A stretch of 64,000 bases of DNA from Xestospongia bergquistia (lineage: Eukaryota; Porifera; Demospongiae; Haplosclerida; Petrosiidae): contig OZ014424.1 of the NCBI GenBank assembly GCA_963965975.1, forward strand, positions 124,001-188,000. Direction: 5' to 3'. The notes beneath the pieces were generated by a model that saw only the letters and a program-made list of their open reading frames with translations, was not told where the DNA came from and ran no database searches. This document shows positions 12,737 through 25,293 of this stretch, piece after piece; positions within the stretch are counted from its first letter, which is position 1, and each line of letters starts with the position of its first letter. A program made the position numbers and the translations under genes.

Positions 12737-13680
12737 ATGGCTACATCTACTGAGCCAGTACTATCTCTTCCTCGAATTGTGTCCGCTGCAGTAACTTCAG
12801 TAATCGAGAGAGCAGAGACAAAAGCCAGATTTGTATTTCAGATTGATGTGAAGTGGACACAAGGTCCTAAAACCTCATGCTATCGTGGCTATCAAGATTT
12901 TTTCCAATTCCAGTGTGAGCTCCTTGACACTTTTCCAGAGGAAGCAGGCAATATTAAAGGAAGTAACAGGATCATACCATATTTACCTGGGAAGAAGATA
13001 TTTCGTAGAAGCACTAAGAGTCTTGCTCTGGAGCGTTTACCTGAACTCAACCAATATGTTCAGAAAGTTATAGCACTACCAGAGAAGATAGCTTACAGTG
13101 AAATTGTCATGAAATTCTTTAAAGATAATTGGAGAGAAGATACACTCCAGTACTTTAATACTGATCATTATAATCCTCAACAACCTCCTCCAGAAGGTGA
13201 GTAGTACATGGTTACCATAGCAACATATGTCATCATTTTTGCAGTATCTTTACATGCAATTCAAAATGACCCCAGTACTTCACAAGAGGAGTTGGTAAAG
13301 AGCATTGAAGCAATTCAAGTGAAGTAGGTCATGTATTTTTAAAATACTCTATGTTATATTTATTATGATAATAGAAATGAGACAACTGTGTGTCATTTTC
13401 TAATATGGAACGTAATGTTAACTTGTCTCTATCAGTGGAAGAGACTAATTCAGTCAATAATGAGTCTGATACTCAACCTCACAGACATACTGCTACAACA
13501 GAAGATAATGAAGACCCTACAATAGTATATCCATCTGAAGTAATACTAGAAACAACAGCAGAAAACAAAGAGAAAAATGACAATGATGATAGTGAAGAAG
13601 ATGATGATGAAGAAATCACAGTAATTGATGATATAGAAACACAAGTTGATGACAATATATCATTAGATACTGAACCTTAA
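12737..13680 (+). CDS. PX-domain protein (copy B), frameshifted tail
   Basis: Copy of the PX gene at 9029. Exon 1 differs by two residues of 155 (QEV to QKV, TGHY to TDHY), so the PX domain is intact. In the last exon this copy reads actgtgtgtcatt where copy A reads actgtgtcatt. The extra TG shifts the frame after the exon 2/3 junction and gives a stop near 13520, so the Ser/Glu/Asp-rich tail would be lost unless another acceptor is used. The downstream acidic frame (13390-13680) is otherwise preserved, so the change is recent. Phosphoinositide binding by the PX domain could remain. Confidence 0.7.
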
Positions 13681-13864
13681 GACAACTAGAAATTATTATT
13701 AGTCATCCAATCCCTTATATGGTCATGTTATATCTCAAATTATATATAAGCTGTATAATGTTTTTGCTATTTAGCAAGCAGGACTTGTAATATATTATCA
13801 ATAGATCATTGAAACAGTGTCAATGTTAATGCATATATTGCACAATACGTGACTACAAATGATA

Positions 13865-14536
13865 CTAGAAGTCTGTCTTGTTCTCTTCAAAGACTGAAAA
13901 TGATCCTAACAGCAGATTCAATAAATTGACATCTTCAAATATATCCGTATGTAAAAAGAAGCTCCGCCCACCTCCTTGAAAAGTACTAAAGGCTGATACA
14001 CTGTCTGGAGGCCTAGCTTCTGAGATATGAAATTGTGTCAATGATCTCCGACCAATTACATTAAATGTTTCAACAGTCACATGATTTGTTGCTCGATCGT
14101 AATATAGTCTAGCAACATAACTCTTCATGAACCAATGCAGAATCAATGTTGTTGACACGCCCACAGTCATAACGAGGGTAGAGAGACCAATACGACCAGC
14201 TAATGGAGTATTTGGATAACCTAGAAACACTAATATAGGGCTGAATGATACAGTTAACATTGCTGTTGTAACCGACACTAGTTTTAAGAGTTGTACTGTC
14301 TTTGCAAATGGTCCTGTGTATACTAAAGTTGAAGAATGTGGTGTTGTCAATGAACGAAATCTTGTATTAATTATTGAGTTAGTAGGTGGAGTAATGGGTG
14401 TGGCCAAGAAGGAACGGGCTAAGTCTGATTTACACGAATATGGTGTTAATCTTGTTGATAGTATTGAGGTGGCTCCTCTAATTATTACTTGATGATATTT
14501 GAGACAATGAGCTCTTGATATGACAGCTAACATCAT
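13865..14536 (-). CDS. TMEM70: TMEM70 family mitochondrial membrane protein (copy B)
   Basis: Intact 223-residue copy with the same presequence-like N-terminus, YTGPFAKTVQ block and two membrane segments as copy A. It differs from copy A at eight scattered positions (for example NP to YP in the loop between the membrane segments). It keeps the complete divergent promoter shared with MGM101, so it holds the ancestral regulatory context. Both neighbours across that promoter are mitochondrial proteins, which suggests coordinated expression. The role in ATP synthase assembly is from the family. Confidence 0.8.
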   Translation of the reverse strand: MMLAVISRAHCLKYHQVIIRGATSILSTRLTPYSCKSDLARSFLATPITPPTNSIINTRFRSLTTPHSSTLVYTGPFAKTVQLLKLVSVTTAMLTVSFSPILVFLGYPNTPLAGRIGLSTLVMTVGVSTTLILHWFMKSYVARLYYDRATNHVTVETFNVIGRRSLTQFHISEARPPDSVSAFSTFQGGGRSFFLHTDIFEDVNLLNLLLGSFSVFEENKTDF

Positions 14537-14580
14537 TTTCTCAAGATCTTTAGATTTAGAACAAACTCTAGTTTAGTTTA

Positions 14581-14743
14581 GTTTACGGAGTTTTATTTTC
14601 CCTTTACATTCCTGTATAAATTTCCGAAGGTTTCCGTATACTTCACGGCATTCAGTAGCGTTATTAGTTTACGGAAATATACGGAAACCTTCTGAAATTT
14701 ATACAGGAATGTAATGGAGAAAAGGTAATTAAACTCCGTAAAC
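14581..14743. promoter_or_regulatory. Long palindrome in the TMEM70/MGM101 divergent promoter
   Basis: Two inverted arms of about 60 bases (left from gtttacggagttttattttc; right ending ctccgtaaac) flank a loop of about 37 bases. Within the arms lie ggtttccgtata on the left and its inverse tatacggaaacc on the right, and cctgtataaattt with its inverse. A CACGTG E-box follows at 14761 and another at 14783. The element fills most of the 237 bases between two start codons, so it must overlap the promoters. Related half-elements occur at 48927-49007 and 62759-62824. It could be a small palindromic transposon adopted as promoter or a true conserved promoter module. Confidence 0.75.
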
Positions 14744-14773
14744 TAAAACTCAAAACTACACACGTGTTCATCA

Positions 14774-15662
14774 ATGGCAACCCACGTGGTAAGAGGTTTT
14801 GCTCAATCCATTTCTCTGTTGTCTTATAGACGGTTTACTGCATCAATTATTAGATACAGCTCTAATAATACAAGTCAACTTACTGAAGAAGAAACTGTGG
14901 GAGGAGTTAGTAACCAGAGGTAGCCCCTGCAATTATTATTATAATTATATATAGTGTTAGTAGGGTACCAGAAGAGCTATATCATGGCATATCATCACAG
15001 AGTTTTCCATCGGATGTTATTAAGATATTATTAGCTCCAGTCAATGAAAGCGATGTAGAAATAAAACCAGATGGTAGTACCCTTAATTAATTGATAATAA
15101 TTACATAATTAATTAATTGATATAGGTCTCATCTACTTACCAGAAATAATGTATCGTCGAATTTTAAACCAAGCCTTTGGACCAGGTGGATGGGCACTAA
15201 TGCCACGAGGAGAGACACTGCACTATCAGGTTAAATCAGTTTGCTAAACCAGTTTAACATGTACTATTTTATAACAGAACGAGTCTGAGGATGCTCAGTT
15301 AATTACACGAGAATATGCTCTCTATTGTTATGGCCGATATGTATCTCAAGCTCTTGGAGAGCACACATATTATAGTAAAAATAATTTACAATATGGGAAA
15401 GCATGCGAGTCAGCAAAATCTAATGCATTAATGAGATGTTGTAAGGATCTGGGTGTGGCTAGTGAGTTGTGGGACCCCAAGGTTAGTATCTACCCATCAT
15501 TCATTATAATATTATTTTAATTTTTAGTATATAAGTCAGTGGAAAAGTCAGTATGCTGTTGAAATTTGGTGTGAGAATCAGCGTTCTAGAGAAAAGAAAA
15601 AATTATGGAGAAAGGCAGACAGGAAAGAGGCATTTCCTTATCCCTGGAAGGAGTTAAAATAA
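14774..15662 (+). CDS. MGM101: MGM101-like mitochondrial recombination protein
   Basis: A five-exon gene whose frames join cleanly at introns after NQR, PDG, LHYQ and WDPK. The N-terminus is basic and Ser-rich without acidic residues at first, fitting a mitochondrial presequence. The core has the MGM101 signatures in order: [63 protein letters not shown], then [20 protein letters not shown], and a basic C-terminus. In yeast the protein is a Rad52-related single-strand annealing factor of mitochondrial nucleoids, needed for mtDNA maintenance. The length (about 230 residues of coding sequence) fits the family. It is divergent with TMEM70 copy B. The gene is best known from fungi and protists, so its presence among animal genes is unusual; host-type introns argue against contamination. 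Confidence 0.9.
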
Positions 15663-15811
15663 CAATATTTTGCCCCTTTAATTGAGTTCACTAATTACTA
15701 AATCATTTATCCATAGGAAATAGCAATACATCAAAAATGAGGCGAATTTTATTATTATTATAATTATTATTAATTAAGTAGTTCCACCCACCCACTGGAC
15801 TTTTAACCACG

Positions 15812-17020
<1,209 letters not shown>

Positions 17021-17028
17021 CATTATCT

Positions 17029-17165
17029 TATAATCATTAATCATACTGTTATTAAAAATTATTAAATTTAGTCGTTATGCCATGTAACTTCAACTTAAAA
17101 TGTTCTATTGCATTGAGTACACCATGAGTCCTCCAACAGAGTGACACACTCCCTTTGAAACATTT
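17029..17165 (-). pseudogene. Duplicated fragment of the OSGEP 3' end
   Basis: The stretch matches 17400-17533: the same taatcattaatcatactgtt block, then gccatgtaacttcaac, then gagtacaccatgagtcctcc and gtgacacac. It covers roughly the last 30 codons of OSGEP plus 40 bases of downstream sequence. Substitutions and a short indel have altered the frame. It begins within ten bases of the PSMD7 stop codon, so it forms most of that gene's 3' untranslated region. Confidence 0.85.
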
Positions 17166-17206
17166 ATAATGCCCTATATTCTATGTACATGGAAATTTAT
17201 GAATCT

Positions 17207-17325
17207 TTTTAGTTTCTTTACAGAATTTGTTCTACTTTTCCAAATCACTTGAAATTTCTTGTGGAGTTAGCTATATAGATCCTTGTTAAGTTACATTAAT
17301 ATCACTGCTCTAAAATATTACATTT
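17207..17325. repeat. Deleted copy of the palindromic repeat at 20249-20510
   Basis: Shares with the longer copy the left edge (tttagtttctttacaga), the arm gagttagctatatagatcct followed by tgttaag, and the right edge (gctctaaaatatta). The left arm and central part are missing or scrambled. Confidence 0.7.
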
Positions 17326-17438
17326 CATATTTAAAAATATTTATATAATGGCCTTTGTTCTACTACATGTAGAGAGCTCAAAATAATTAAACACTTTTTT
17401 ATAATCATTAATCATACTGTTATTAAAAATTATTAAAA

Positions 17439-18512
17439 TTAGTCATTACGCCATGTAACTTCAACCTCGTCTGTTCTATAGCGTTGAGTACACCATGAGT
17501 CCTCCAACAAAGTGACACACCCACTTTGAAACATCTCCCATCCAGCCTGTGCAATCATTGCTCCATTATCAATACAATAACATTCATCGATAGCATAAAC
17601 ACGCCCACCTCGTTCACTCACCATTTGTCCCATCATTTCTTGCAAACGCTCATTACAACCAACTCCGCCCACAATTAACACTTCATCGGAGCCACAATGA
17701 GCCATGGCACGTTCAGTGGTTTCAACTAACATTGCAAAAACTGTCTCTTGTAAAGAATAACATAAATCAGCAGGAGTACATTCTCCATTATCAAGTTTTT
17801 GATGTGCCACGCTCTCAATATAAGAGAGTAAACCAGAAAATGAGACATCCATTCCTTTAACAACATAAGGCAACTCAATGTATTGTTGTCCTTGCTTTGC
17901 TAATTGTTCAATATTATATCCAGGACTTGGATCATTAGAGAGTTTAAGTACTCGGGCAAACCGATCTAAACAATTGCCGACAGCAATATCAATAGTTTCT
18001 CCAAATATGCGATATCTCTTTCGTGAATATGCAATGACTTGAGTGTTACCTCCGCTAACATAGAGGACAGTAGGATTAACAGCTCCTGTTATAAGTCTAC
18101 CCATTTCAATATGTCCAATACAGTGGTTAACAGCGACAAGAGGTTTGTTCCAAAGTTGAGCAACTGTTCTTGCTACCACGGCAACAGAGACGAGGGGAGC
18201 ACCCATACCTGGACCCTTTGTAAAACAAATACAATCAATTTCGTTTGGAGTGACCCCAGCTTCCTGCAAATGAGAGAACACACATTTAGTACATTAGATA
18301 AAAATATTGTAGACGCACAATCTAACCTCTAATGCTTGTCTCAATACTGACAAAATATGGACCTGATGATGACGTGCTGTATCCTTTGGCTGGAACCCTT
18401 GTCCAGGTGGAGTGATGTAGGTGTGTCTGACATTGGAGAGGACAACACCATCTCGGATAATTCCCACCCCTAATTTATTAGCACTACCTTCAAATCCTAT
18501 TGCTGTTACCAT
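17439..18512 (-). CDS. OSGEP: OSGEP/Kae1, tRNA N6-threonylcarbamoyladenosine synthase subunit
   Basis: A two-exon gene. Exon 1 encodes [20 protein letters not shown] and [17 protein letters not shown]; exon 2 starts [10 protein letters not shown] after a 63-base intron. The ASKHA/Kae1 signatures are all present: the metal-binding HxxxH in NHCIGH, the glycine-rich [14 protein letters not shown], the [18 protein letters not shown] loop, [10 protein letters not shown], and [15 protein letters not shown]. As the catalytic subunit of the KEOPS complex it transfers the threonylcarbamoyl group to A37 of ANN-decoding tRNAs. No mitochondrial presequence is visible, so this is the cytosolic/nuclear paralogue rather than OSGEPL1. 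The start codon lies 157 bases from that of the divergent TOPBP1. Confidence 0.95.
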
Positions 18513-18669
18513 GACAACAAGTGTTTTGTGGCTAGATATGGTATAAACTCATGGTCATACAAATATCAGCTACAATAGGGTGGGCGTGGCTCCAAGAATG
18601 CTATAAATATATGTGCTTTATTTAGAAGCAAACTATTAGGAGGGAGGTTTGAAAGGTCAGCTGACAAGT

Positions 18670-21600
18670 ATGACAAGCTCTCGAGGACTGCTAGGTATAT
18701 ATCAACAATGGATGGATAAATTAAATTCATAGTTTATAAATGGACACATAGTTTATACAGTTATTTATGTACAGATCGTCTACGTTTTGTGAAAGATAAA
18801 GATAAAACAATTGATGGAGTAATGTTACAAGCTGTACAGGTATTATATATATTTATATGTTTATTTCATGTAAATATTGTACATGTATTTTAGTCTCTGG
18901 AAAGTGTGGGACATGAGGTGAAGTGGGTGTGGTCTGATGACGTTCAAAGTGATCCTATTGATAAAAATGTCATTTATGTTTTAGAATTATTTGATACTTC
19001 GTTATTTAATAAATTATCAGGAAAAACAAGGTATTAATAATATATTATTTAATATTTAATAACTCCGCCTTCTCATTAGAGTGATTGGACCAATGGTCGT
19101 GTTATCTCATCTTACTAATAATTGGGTATGTTCCTAATAATTAATTACTAATTATTATCTCACATATCTATAGCCCCTCCCATCTAGTCGTAAACCTGTT
19201 TATACAATGTGTATGCATGGAATTAATGTATGTTGTACACAGATAGGAGCAAGAGAGAACAGAGTAGGCTCCTTTAATAATATTTAATTATTAAACTATT
19301 TTATTATTAATAGATTCGTATTCTTGAACTTGTTGAGTTAATGGGAGGAAAAACAAGTGGAAATTTCACTCGTCATGTTAGTCCAATACACTCATTAATT
19401 ATTCATTAATTTGTCTCCTAGGTAACGCATTTAATAGCTGGTCAAGTTGGTAGTACTAAATATAAAGTGAGACTGTTCCTATTTATTAGTATATTAATTA
19501 ATGTAATTATTAGGTTGCTCGATCTCTTAATACTCCAGTCCTTCAAACATCGTGGGTAGAGTTCTGTTGGGAGAAAGGACAAAGAGAATCCTTTCATGCG
19601 ACTGATAAAGAAATTGTACGATAAATTGTTTATAATCTTCCAAATCTCCCATTGATCCATTTACTGGTTTATCAATCCATATATCCATCTATTGATCCAT
19701 AAATTTGATAGATAAATTTTTATATTTTAGATATCATCTCATCAATGTCCACCATTATCAGGATGTGTTATTACAAGTACTGGATTTAGCACAGAAGAGA
19801 GATCAAGAATACAGTCATTAGTCACTCAAAATGGAGCACAATACACAGGACAATTGGCAAAAGATAAATGTACTCATCTTATTGTAGGCAATAAAAATTG
19901 TAAGTCTGTATTAAATATATAATATATAAATTGTAATTTATATAATGTTAGCTGATAAATATCGCTATGCCTGTCAATGGTATGTTCTTTGTGTGACTTG
20001 TCAATGGATTTATAAAAGTATTGAGACGGGATACTGTCAAGATGAAGGAGAGTATGCTGTTGAAAGTGTTGAGGAAAAGAAACAGTCTTCTGAGGGAAAG
20101 TTTGAAGAAAAGGTTGAAGATAAAATGGTGGACAATGTTGTACATGATATGGAGGGAGATCGAATTGAAGTTGAACCTAATGTTCGTAAAAGGTAATGGA
20201 ATGGAAGTATTAAATTATTGGAATGGAATATCTAAATTAAAGAATCTGTTTAGTTTTTTTACAGACTTTAACATCATTTCTGAACACAAACAATTATTCT
20301 ACTTAACAAGGACCTATATAGCTAACTTCATAAAAAATTTGAAGTGATTTCACTACCTATCATTTTAGATGAATTTTTAGCTCAAAACCATGGTTTTGAG
20401 CTTAGAATTGAGAATTTGGTCCACGTCACCAAATCAAATTTTTTATGAAGTTAGATATATAGGTCCTTGTTAAGTGACATTAATATTACTGCTCTAAAAT
20501 ATTGCATTATTGGAATGGAAATACAGGAATGGAAGTATCAGTACAGTATAATAGAATGAAATTGTCAGAATGAAGTATAGAAATTTTTATAGACCTGCAG
20601 ATCCTTTAAACAATCATTCAAAGAAACAAAGACAATATGATGATAATGACGATCTTGATGATGAGACTTTGTTAACTCAATATCAAAATGGTAATAATAT
20701 CTTATTAATAAATTATTATTAAGGAACATTCTCCTCAGCTGAAATGCCTCAATTACCACCAATAAACAAAAGTGGATTATTTTCAAATAAAACTTTCTCT
20801 ATCAATGAAGTAGTTACGTCTCAAAGTATGAAGGCAATTGCTTCAGAAATTAAAAAACATGGAGGTTTGTCTTTAATTATTTTATTACTTAACTCCACCC
20901 TTTAATTAGGAGTAATTGTACCTTCCACCTCGTCATGTGATTATCACATTGCCTCACTGTCACGCCCACCTAATATTCCATCTACTTCGTGCAATGTTGT
21001 GACAATGATTTGGTTAGAGCATTGTCTAGCTGCTAACACCCTCCTCGATTGCTCCGCCCATTTCTTGTTTCGACCATTGCCTGTTACTATTAATAGTACT
21101 GCTTTGGAAGGATGTGTCTTAACAATTAGGTCAGTATGATGTCATACATTTTGATACTATATTTAGTAATATTTTCAATTTTTAGTCAATTTGAAGGACT
21201 TGAGAGAGAGCATTTGGTGTGTTTGAGCAAAAAGTTAGGAGCGACGTAAGTATGACATCATTAGCATTGTTATAAATAGTAACATTATTGTAACTATTTT
21301 TAGAGTACAAGATTGTTTTGCTCGTTATCCCAGTGGAGACCTATTAGCGTCTACTCATCTTGTTCTTAAAAAACCTGAAGGAGAAAAATATACTTGTGCT
21401 GTGATGTGGGGAGTACCTACTGTCACTGATAGGTGGGTGTGGCTTTATAAATCATGTGACTAGATTTCTAGGTGGGTATTTACATGTGCAAGCACACAAA
21501 CAATAGTGCCTGTTGATGAGTACCTTGTATCAGAAGCTCCACCCATCACTAATGAACCAAATATTGGTATGGGTATGGATGGAGTCAGTGAAGGGGAAGA

Positions 21601-24574
21601 CTCCTTAATCAAGACACCTTTACGATCATTTCATCCTAATTTTGATATTGAAGTGAGTCAATACTGTAGAAAAATGAGAAATATATTTAAACTTTATTTT
21701 AGAGTGTTTTACATGACCTTCCTATGGACCATACTGTAACTGGACCCAATACAGTAAGTACTCTCTATCTCTCTCTCTATACACACACACGCAATGATGT
21801 GTCATTCTCCATTAGCAACTAGCTAATATATTTCAAGAAAACATTGAACATGCTTTAAAGACAGTATCTGAAGCTGAAAATGAGGTATATCTTTATATAT
21901 TATAATAATTCATAATATTGTCTATTGTAGTCTGAAAAAAGGAGAGAAATGTTAAAAGATGTTGTTGTTTTTGTACATAAGAAATTGACAACTCAACAAA
22001 GTACATGATAAGGGACTTAATTAATTTAATTAACTATTAATTAATAGGAGAACTACATCGATTAGTGAAGTCATTAGGGGGTAACTGGAGAATGGGGTTT
22101 AGCTTCGAGTGTACTCACATTATCTTCCAAGTATGTTTAATTTTTATGACTTATTTTTTATTTTCTATTTAGGGTAAATTATCGGAGATCCTTCGTGATA
22201 AGCAACTACAAACAGCTCAAGACAATGGGACTAATATCATTAGTCCTCACTGGTTGTGGGCGGTGAGCCTCATGAATATTATTATAATAATTATAACACT
22301 TTAGTGTTCTAATAGTGGATATAAAGAGGAGGAGTCACTTTACCCCTGTAATTATAATCCTAATAAAGTATTAGTAAGTAGTATATTTATTTGTTATAAT
22401 GGAGTCTCTTTGTAGCCTATTCTATCACAGAAAGTGACCACGTCACCGATTAAAGAGATGGAGATGGAGGAAGATGTGGAGGAGATAAAGGGAGATGATA
22501 TGGAGGAGATGAAGGACAACGATAACGAGGATGACAGTGAGGGTGAAGGTGATGAAGGGGAGGAGTTAGACGAAGCAGACGACAACAAAGAAAACAATGA
22601 AGTAGATAAAGTTCAATCATCAAGTTCTCTTTTAAGACAACAAATTGAGGAAATTATAAAAACCACAGGAATGTAAGTGTCTAATATATCATTATATTAA
22701 TAATTAAGTAATTATAGGGACCAGGTCACTAAACAGAATAGACGTCAACTGCAAAGTCAGTAACACATTTGAATATTATAATAATAATATAATATTGTAG
22801 GAGCCCCAGATCTTAAATCTTTTAAGGTACAATTATTCATTTAATATTGTATTAAATATCTAATTATTATAGGAAAAAGAGCCATTGTCACCCAAAAGAA
22901 AACCAAAAAGATTTAATAAATTACGAGGTATATTAAATCACATGATTATCACATGATATAGCTTGTCTCTAGGTTCACCACCATGTGATAGTCATGTGAC
23001 TGACTCACAGTTAATGACAGTGACATATGATGATGTCGACTGTCGAGAAGAACAAGAATTATTAGCATTTATAAGACAGTCAGTGATGTCAAGATAACTA
23101 GTAAATTCTATTACATTATCAGAGCTGCTTCTAGACGAGAGGAGGGGAGTGGTCTCGATAAAGTCTTTGTTTGTCCTGAAACAGAATATGATAGATTGCA
23201 CGTATCACCTAATGCACAAACTCATGATGCTGCATCAGAAAAGCCACACCCACAAACACCAGAAATGTCGGAAAGAAAAATTCATAGAACACGTTCTGTG
23301 ACTCGCTCGACAACTAAAGAACATGTTATTGACATATCTTCTACTCCTGTAGCTCCGCCCATTGGTCTGCCAATAGTTACTCATGTTAAGCAAGACACAG
23401 CAGGTAATGCTCCTTAATTAAATAATTCATTAATAATTATTACATAATTAATAGATAAATTATCATTATATGAAGAAAACCAAGATAGAGAAAAATCAGT
23501 AAGTTACTATCACATAGAATAATGGGTTAACTCCTATCAATTAAAGTCTTAATTATTTATTTATTTATTTTCTCTCATATAGACTAAACACATTCAGCCT
23601 AAAATACTCCTATCATCATTAAATGTTCAAGTAATAATTATTTACTTATACATGTAAAATTATCAGGTCCTGTACATAATAAAAATAATTTATAAATAAC
23701 TCATAAACATTAGCAGTTTTGTCCCCATACACCCACTCATTAACGAGTAGGCATCTGGGAATGAGACTAATACATTAATACACGATGTATTATTGTAGGA
23801 GAAAGCAGACTTTGGGGCATTGATACAGGAACTGGGCGGAGTTTATTTAGAGTCCGATCATTTTGTTCCTCATTGTACACATTTGGTTGTCGGGAAATCA
23901 AGTCGTACTGAGAAATATCTCGCAGCTTGTGCTTCTGGTAAATGGGTACTTGGAAAGACATACATGGAGGCTTGTCGAGCTGAAAAGATGTTTGTAGAAG
24001 TGAGGAATGAATGCTTTGTTAAATAGTTAATAGTTTAATTATAGGAGGGGCCTTATGAGTGGTCCCCCTCATTTCAACCTCCTGGAAAGAGTGGGCCTTT
24101 GGATGAAGCGCCAAGAAAATGGAGAGAGAAAATACATAAAAACAAAATAAATGGAGCTTTTGAAGGTTGGAAGGTTAGCTTATGTCACACGAACATGATG
24201 TCATTATGATGTCACAGGTACTACTATATGTTGAGTCAGCAAAACAGAATGGTCTACGTCGATTACTAGAAGCAGGTGGAGCTACTGTGGCCACACCCAC
24301 TCAAGCAGCAACGGTAGTGTCCACGGGATTATTAACTCATGCATTTCTCAATGTAACAAGACTTCCTAAAGAACCTGAACTATCTCTTGAGAACTTAGTC
24401 AAACATAATGTATTATGTCTCAGACCGGACTATATAGCAGATTACTTACAGAAGGTATGAGTGTTATAAATTAACCCTTTATTAACTGAGTTTTATTCCC
24501 AGGAGACACCTAGTGACTCTGAACAATTTCTATTACCAGGTGCTTTAGAACTAATGCAGTCAAGAGTACGTTAA
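18670..24574 (+). CDS. TOPBP1: TOPBP1, multi-BRCT DNA damage checkpoint scaffold
   Basis: A gene of more than 20 short exons. It starts MTSSRGLLDRLRFVKDKD. BRCT repeats are recognisable in order: the first near 18900-19130; a pair near 19170-19600 (VYTMCMHGINVCCTQIGARE, LVELMGGKTSGNFTRHVTHL) and 19740-20030 (GCVITSTGFSTEERSRIQ); later ones near 20930-21480 and 22030-22330; and a C-terminal pair near 23800-24460 (LIQELGGVYLESDHFVPHC, VTRLPKEPELSLENLVKH). An Asp/Glu-rich stretch lies at 22450-22610. The domain number and order fit TOPBP1, which loads onto phosphorylated RAD9 and activates ATR. I could not identify the ATR-activation motif with confidence; the region between the sixth and seventh BRCT (22670-23500) is where it should be. 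An intron near 20300 carries a palindromic repeat. Confidence 0.88.
20249..20510. repeat. MITE-like palindromic repeat in a TOPBP1 intron
   Basis: Inverted arms at 20301-20342 and 20434-20475 pair over 42 bases with a single mismatch (the arm contains acttaacaaggacctatata). The centre holds a perfect 20-base palindrome, ctcaaaaccatggttttgag, at 20381-20400. Flanks outside the arms are shared with the copy at 17207-17325, so the element is longer than the arms. No coding capacity is seen. I could not assign target-site duplications with confidence. Confidence 0.75.
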
Positions 24575-24669
24575 ATTTTATCTTAAATTATTACATATTA
24601 AGAGACAAAAACAATTTTATTTGAAAGAAACACTTCAAAATTAGTAGATGAGTGAGTCCCTGTCATTAT

Positions 24670-25142
24670 TTAGCCAATGAAATTAATTACTACTAGATGA
24701 AGAACAACATGTGCAAATACGAAATCTCCAAATGCTCTCTCAGGAGTAATACTTTGAAAATCCGCACGATTTTGTGGATTAGTTTGAATACGCAAGCATA
24801 CTAAAAGAGAAGAAAAATATTAGTACACTTTAAGTAAAGGAGGTGTGGCTCAAGCTATACGTGCCCCGCCTACTTTTGTTGCAAGACAAAAGATATTAAT
24901 AATACAATAAAATATTTATTCATACCTCCTAATACAAAGGAACCTATAGTTGATATAAATCCTGCAAGAAAAGAATTAAATGGGAACGTCCCCACGAGAC
25001 AGCAGTACATAAACTGAATTATACCAGTTATCATAATATATCCTAAGTATGCATCAACCAGCTTTAATTTCCTTGGAGTCTCATCTCTATAGCTTGTCCA
25101 TAGCTCCTTTAAAACACTGAAAAATCCTTCAGCAGCACTCAT
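24670..25142 (-). CDS. DAD1: DAD1, oligosaccharyltransferase subunit
   Basis: A two-exon gene of 113 residues or so, the usual family length. Exon 1 encodes [56 protein letters not shown] and FVLGG. Exon 2 encodes [40 protein letters not shown] and ends IG. The three membrane segments of DAD1/Ost2 are evident. It is an essential small subunit of the ER complex that N-glycosylates nascent proteins. It is convergent with TOPBP1 (96 bases between stops) and divergent with the CSPP1-like gene (151 bases between starts). Confidence 0.95.
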
Positions 25143-25293
25143 CTCAACACCATATGGTCAGTTCAGTATATCTCCGTATATTAAGTATTAGTATTATTCA
25201 GTATACTTCTGTGTATTGTTAGTATATTAATGACCACACCCCCTGTTCATATGGTTACACTGTTAGAAATAAACAGACACGTTGTGGTTAGAA

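Larger units (their letters stand above)
10907..14602. repeat. Tandem duplication, right copy (B)
   Basis: Right copy of the 3.7 kb duplication. It differs from copy A by only a few substitutions per hundred bases by eye, including in introns, so it is recent or the two are alleles placed in tandem by assembly. Its right end continues into the complete palindrome and the MGM101 start. Confidence 0.95.
17021..17438. other. PSMD7-OSGEP interval with a duplicated OSGEP end and a repeat
   Basis: This convergent interval holds a second copy of the last codons of OSGEP and its downstream sequence (17029-17165) and a deleted copy of a palindromic repeat (17207-17325), listed separately. The rest is plain AT-rich sequence. 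Confidence 0.8.
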
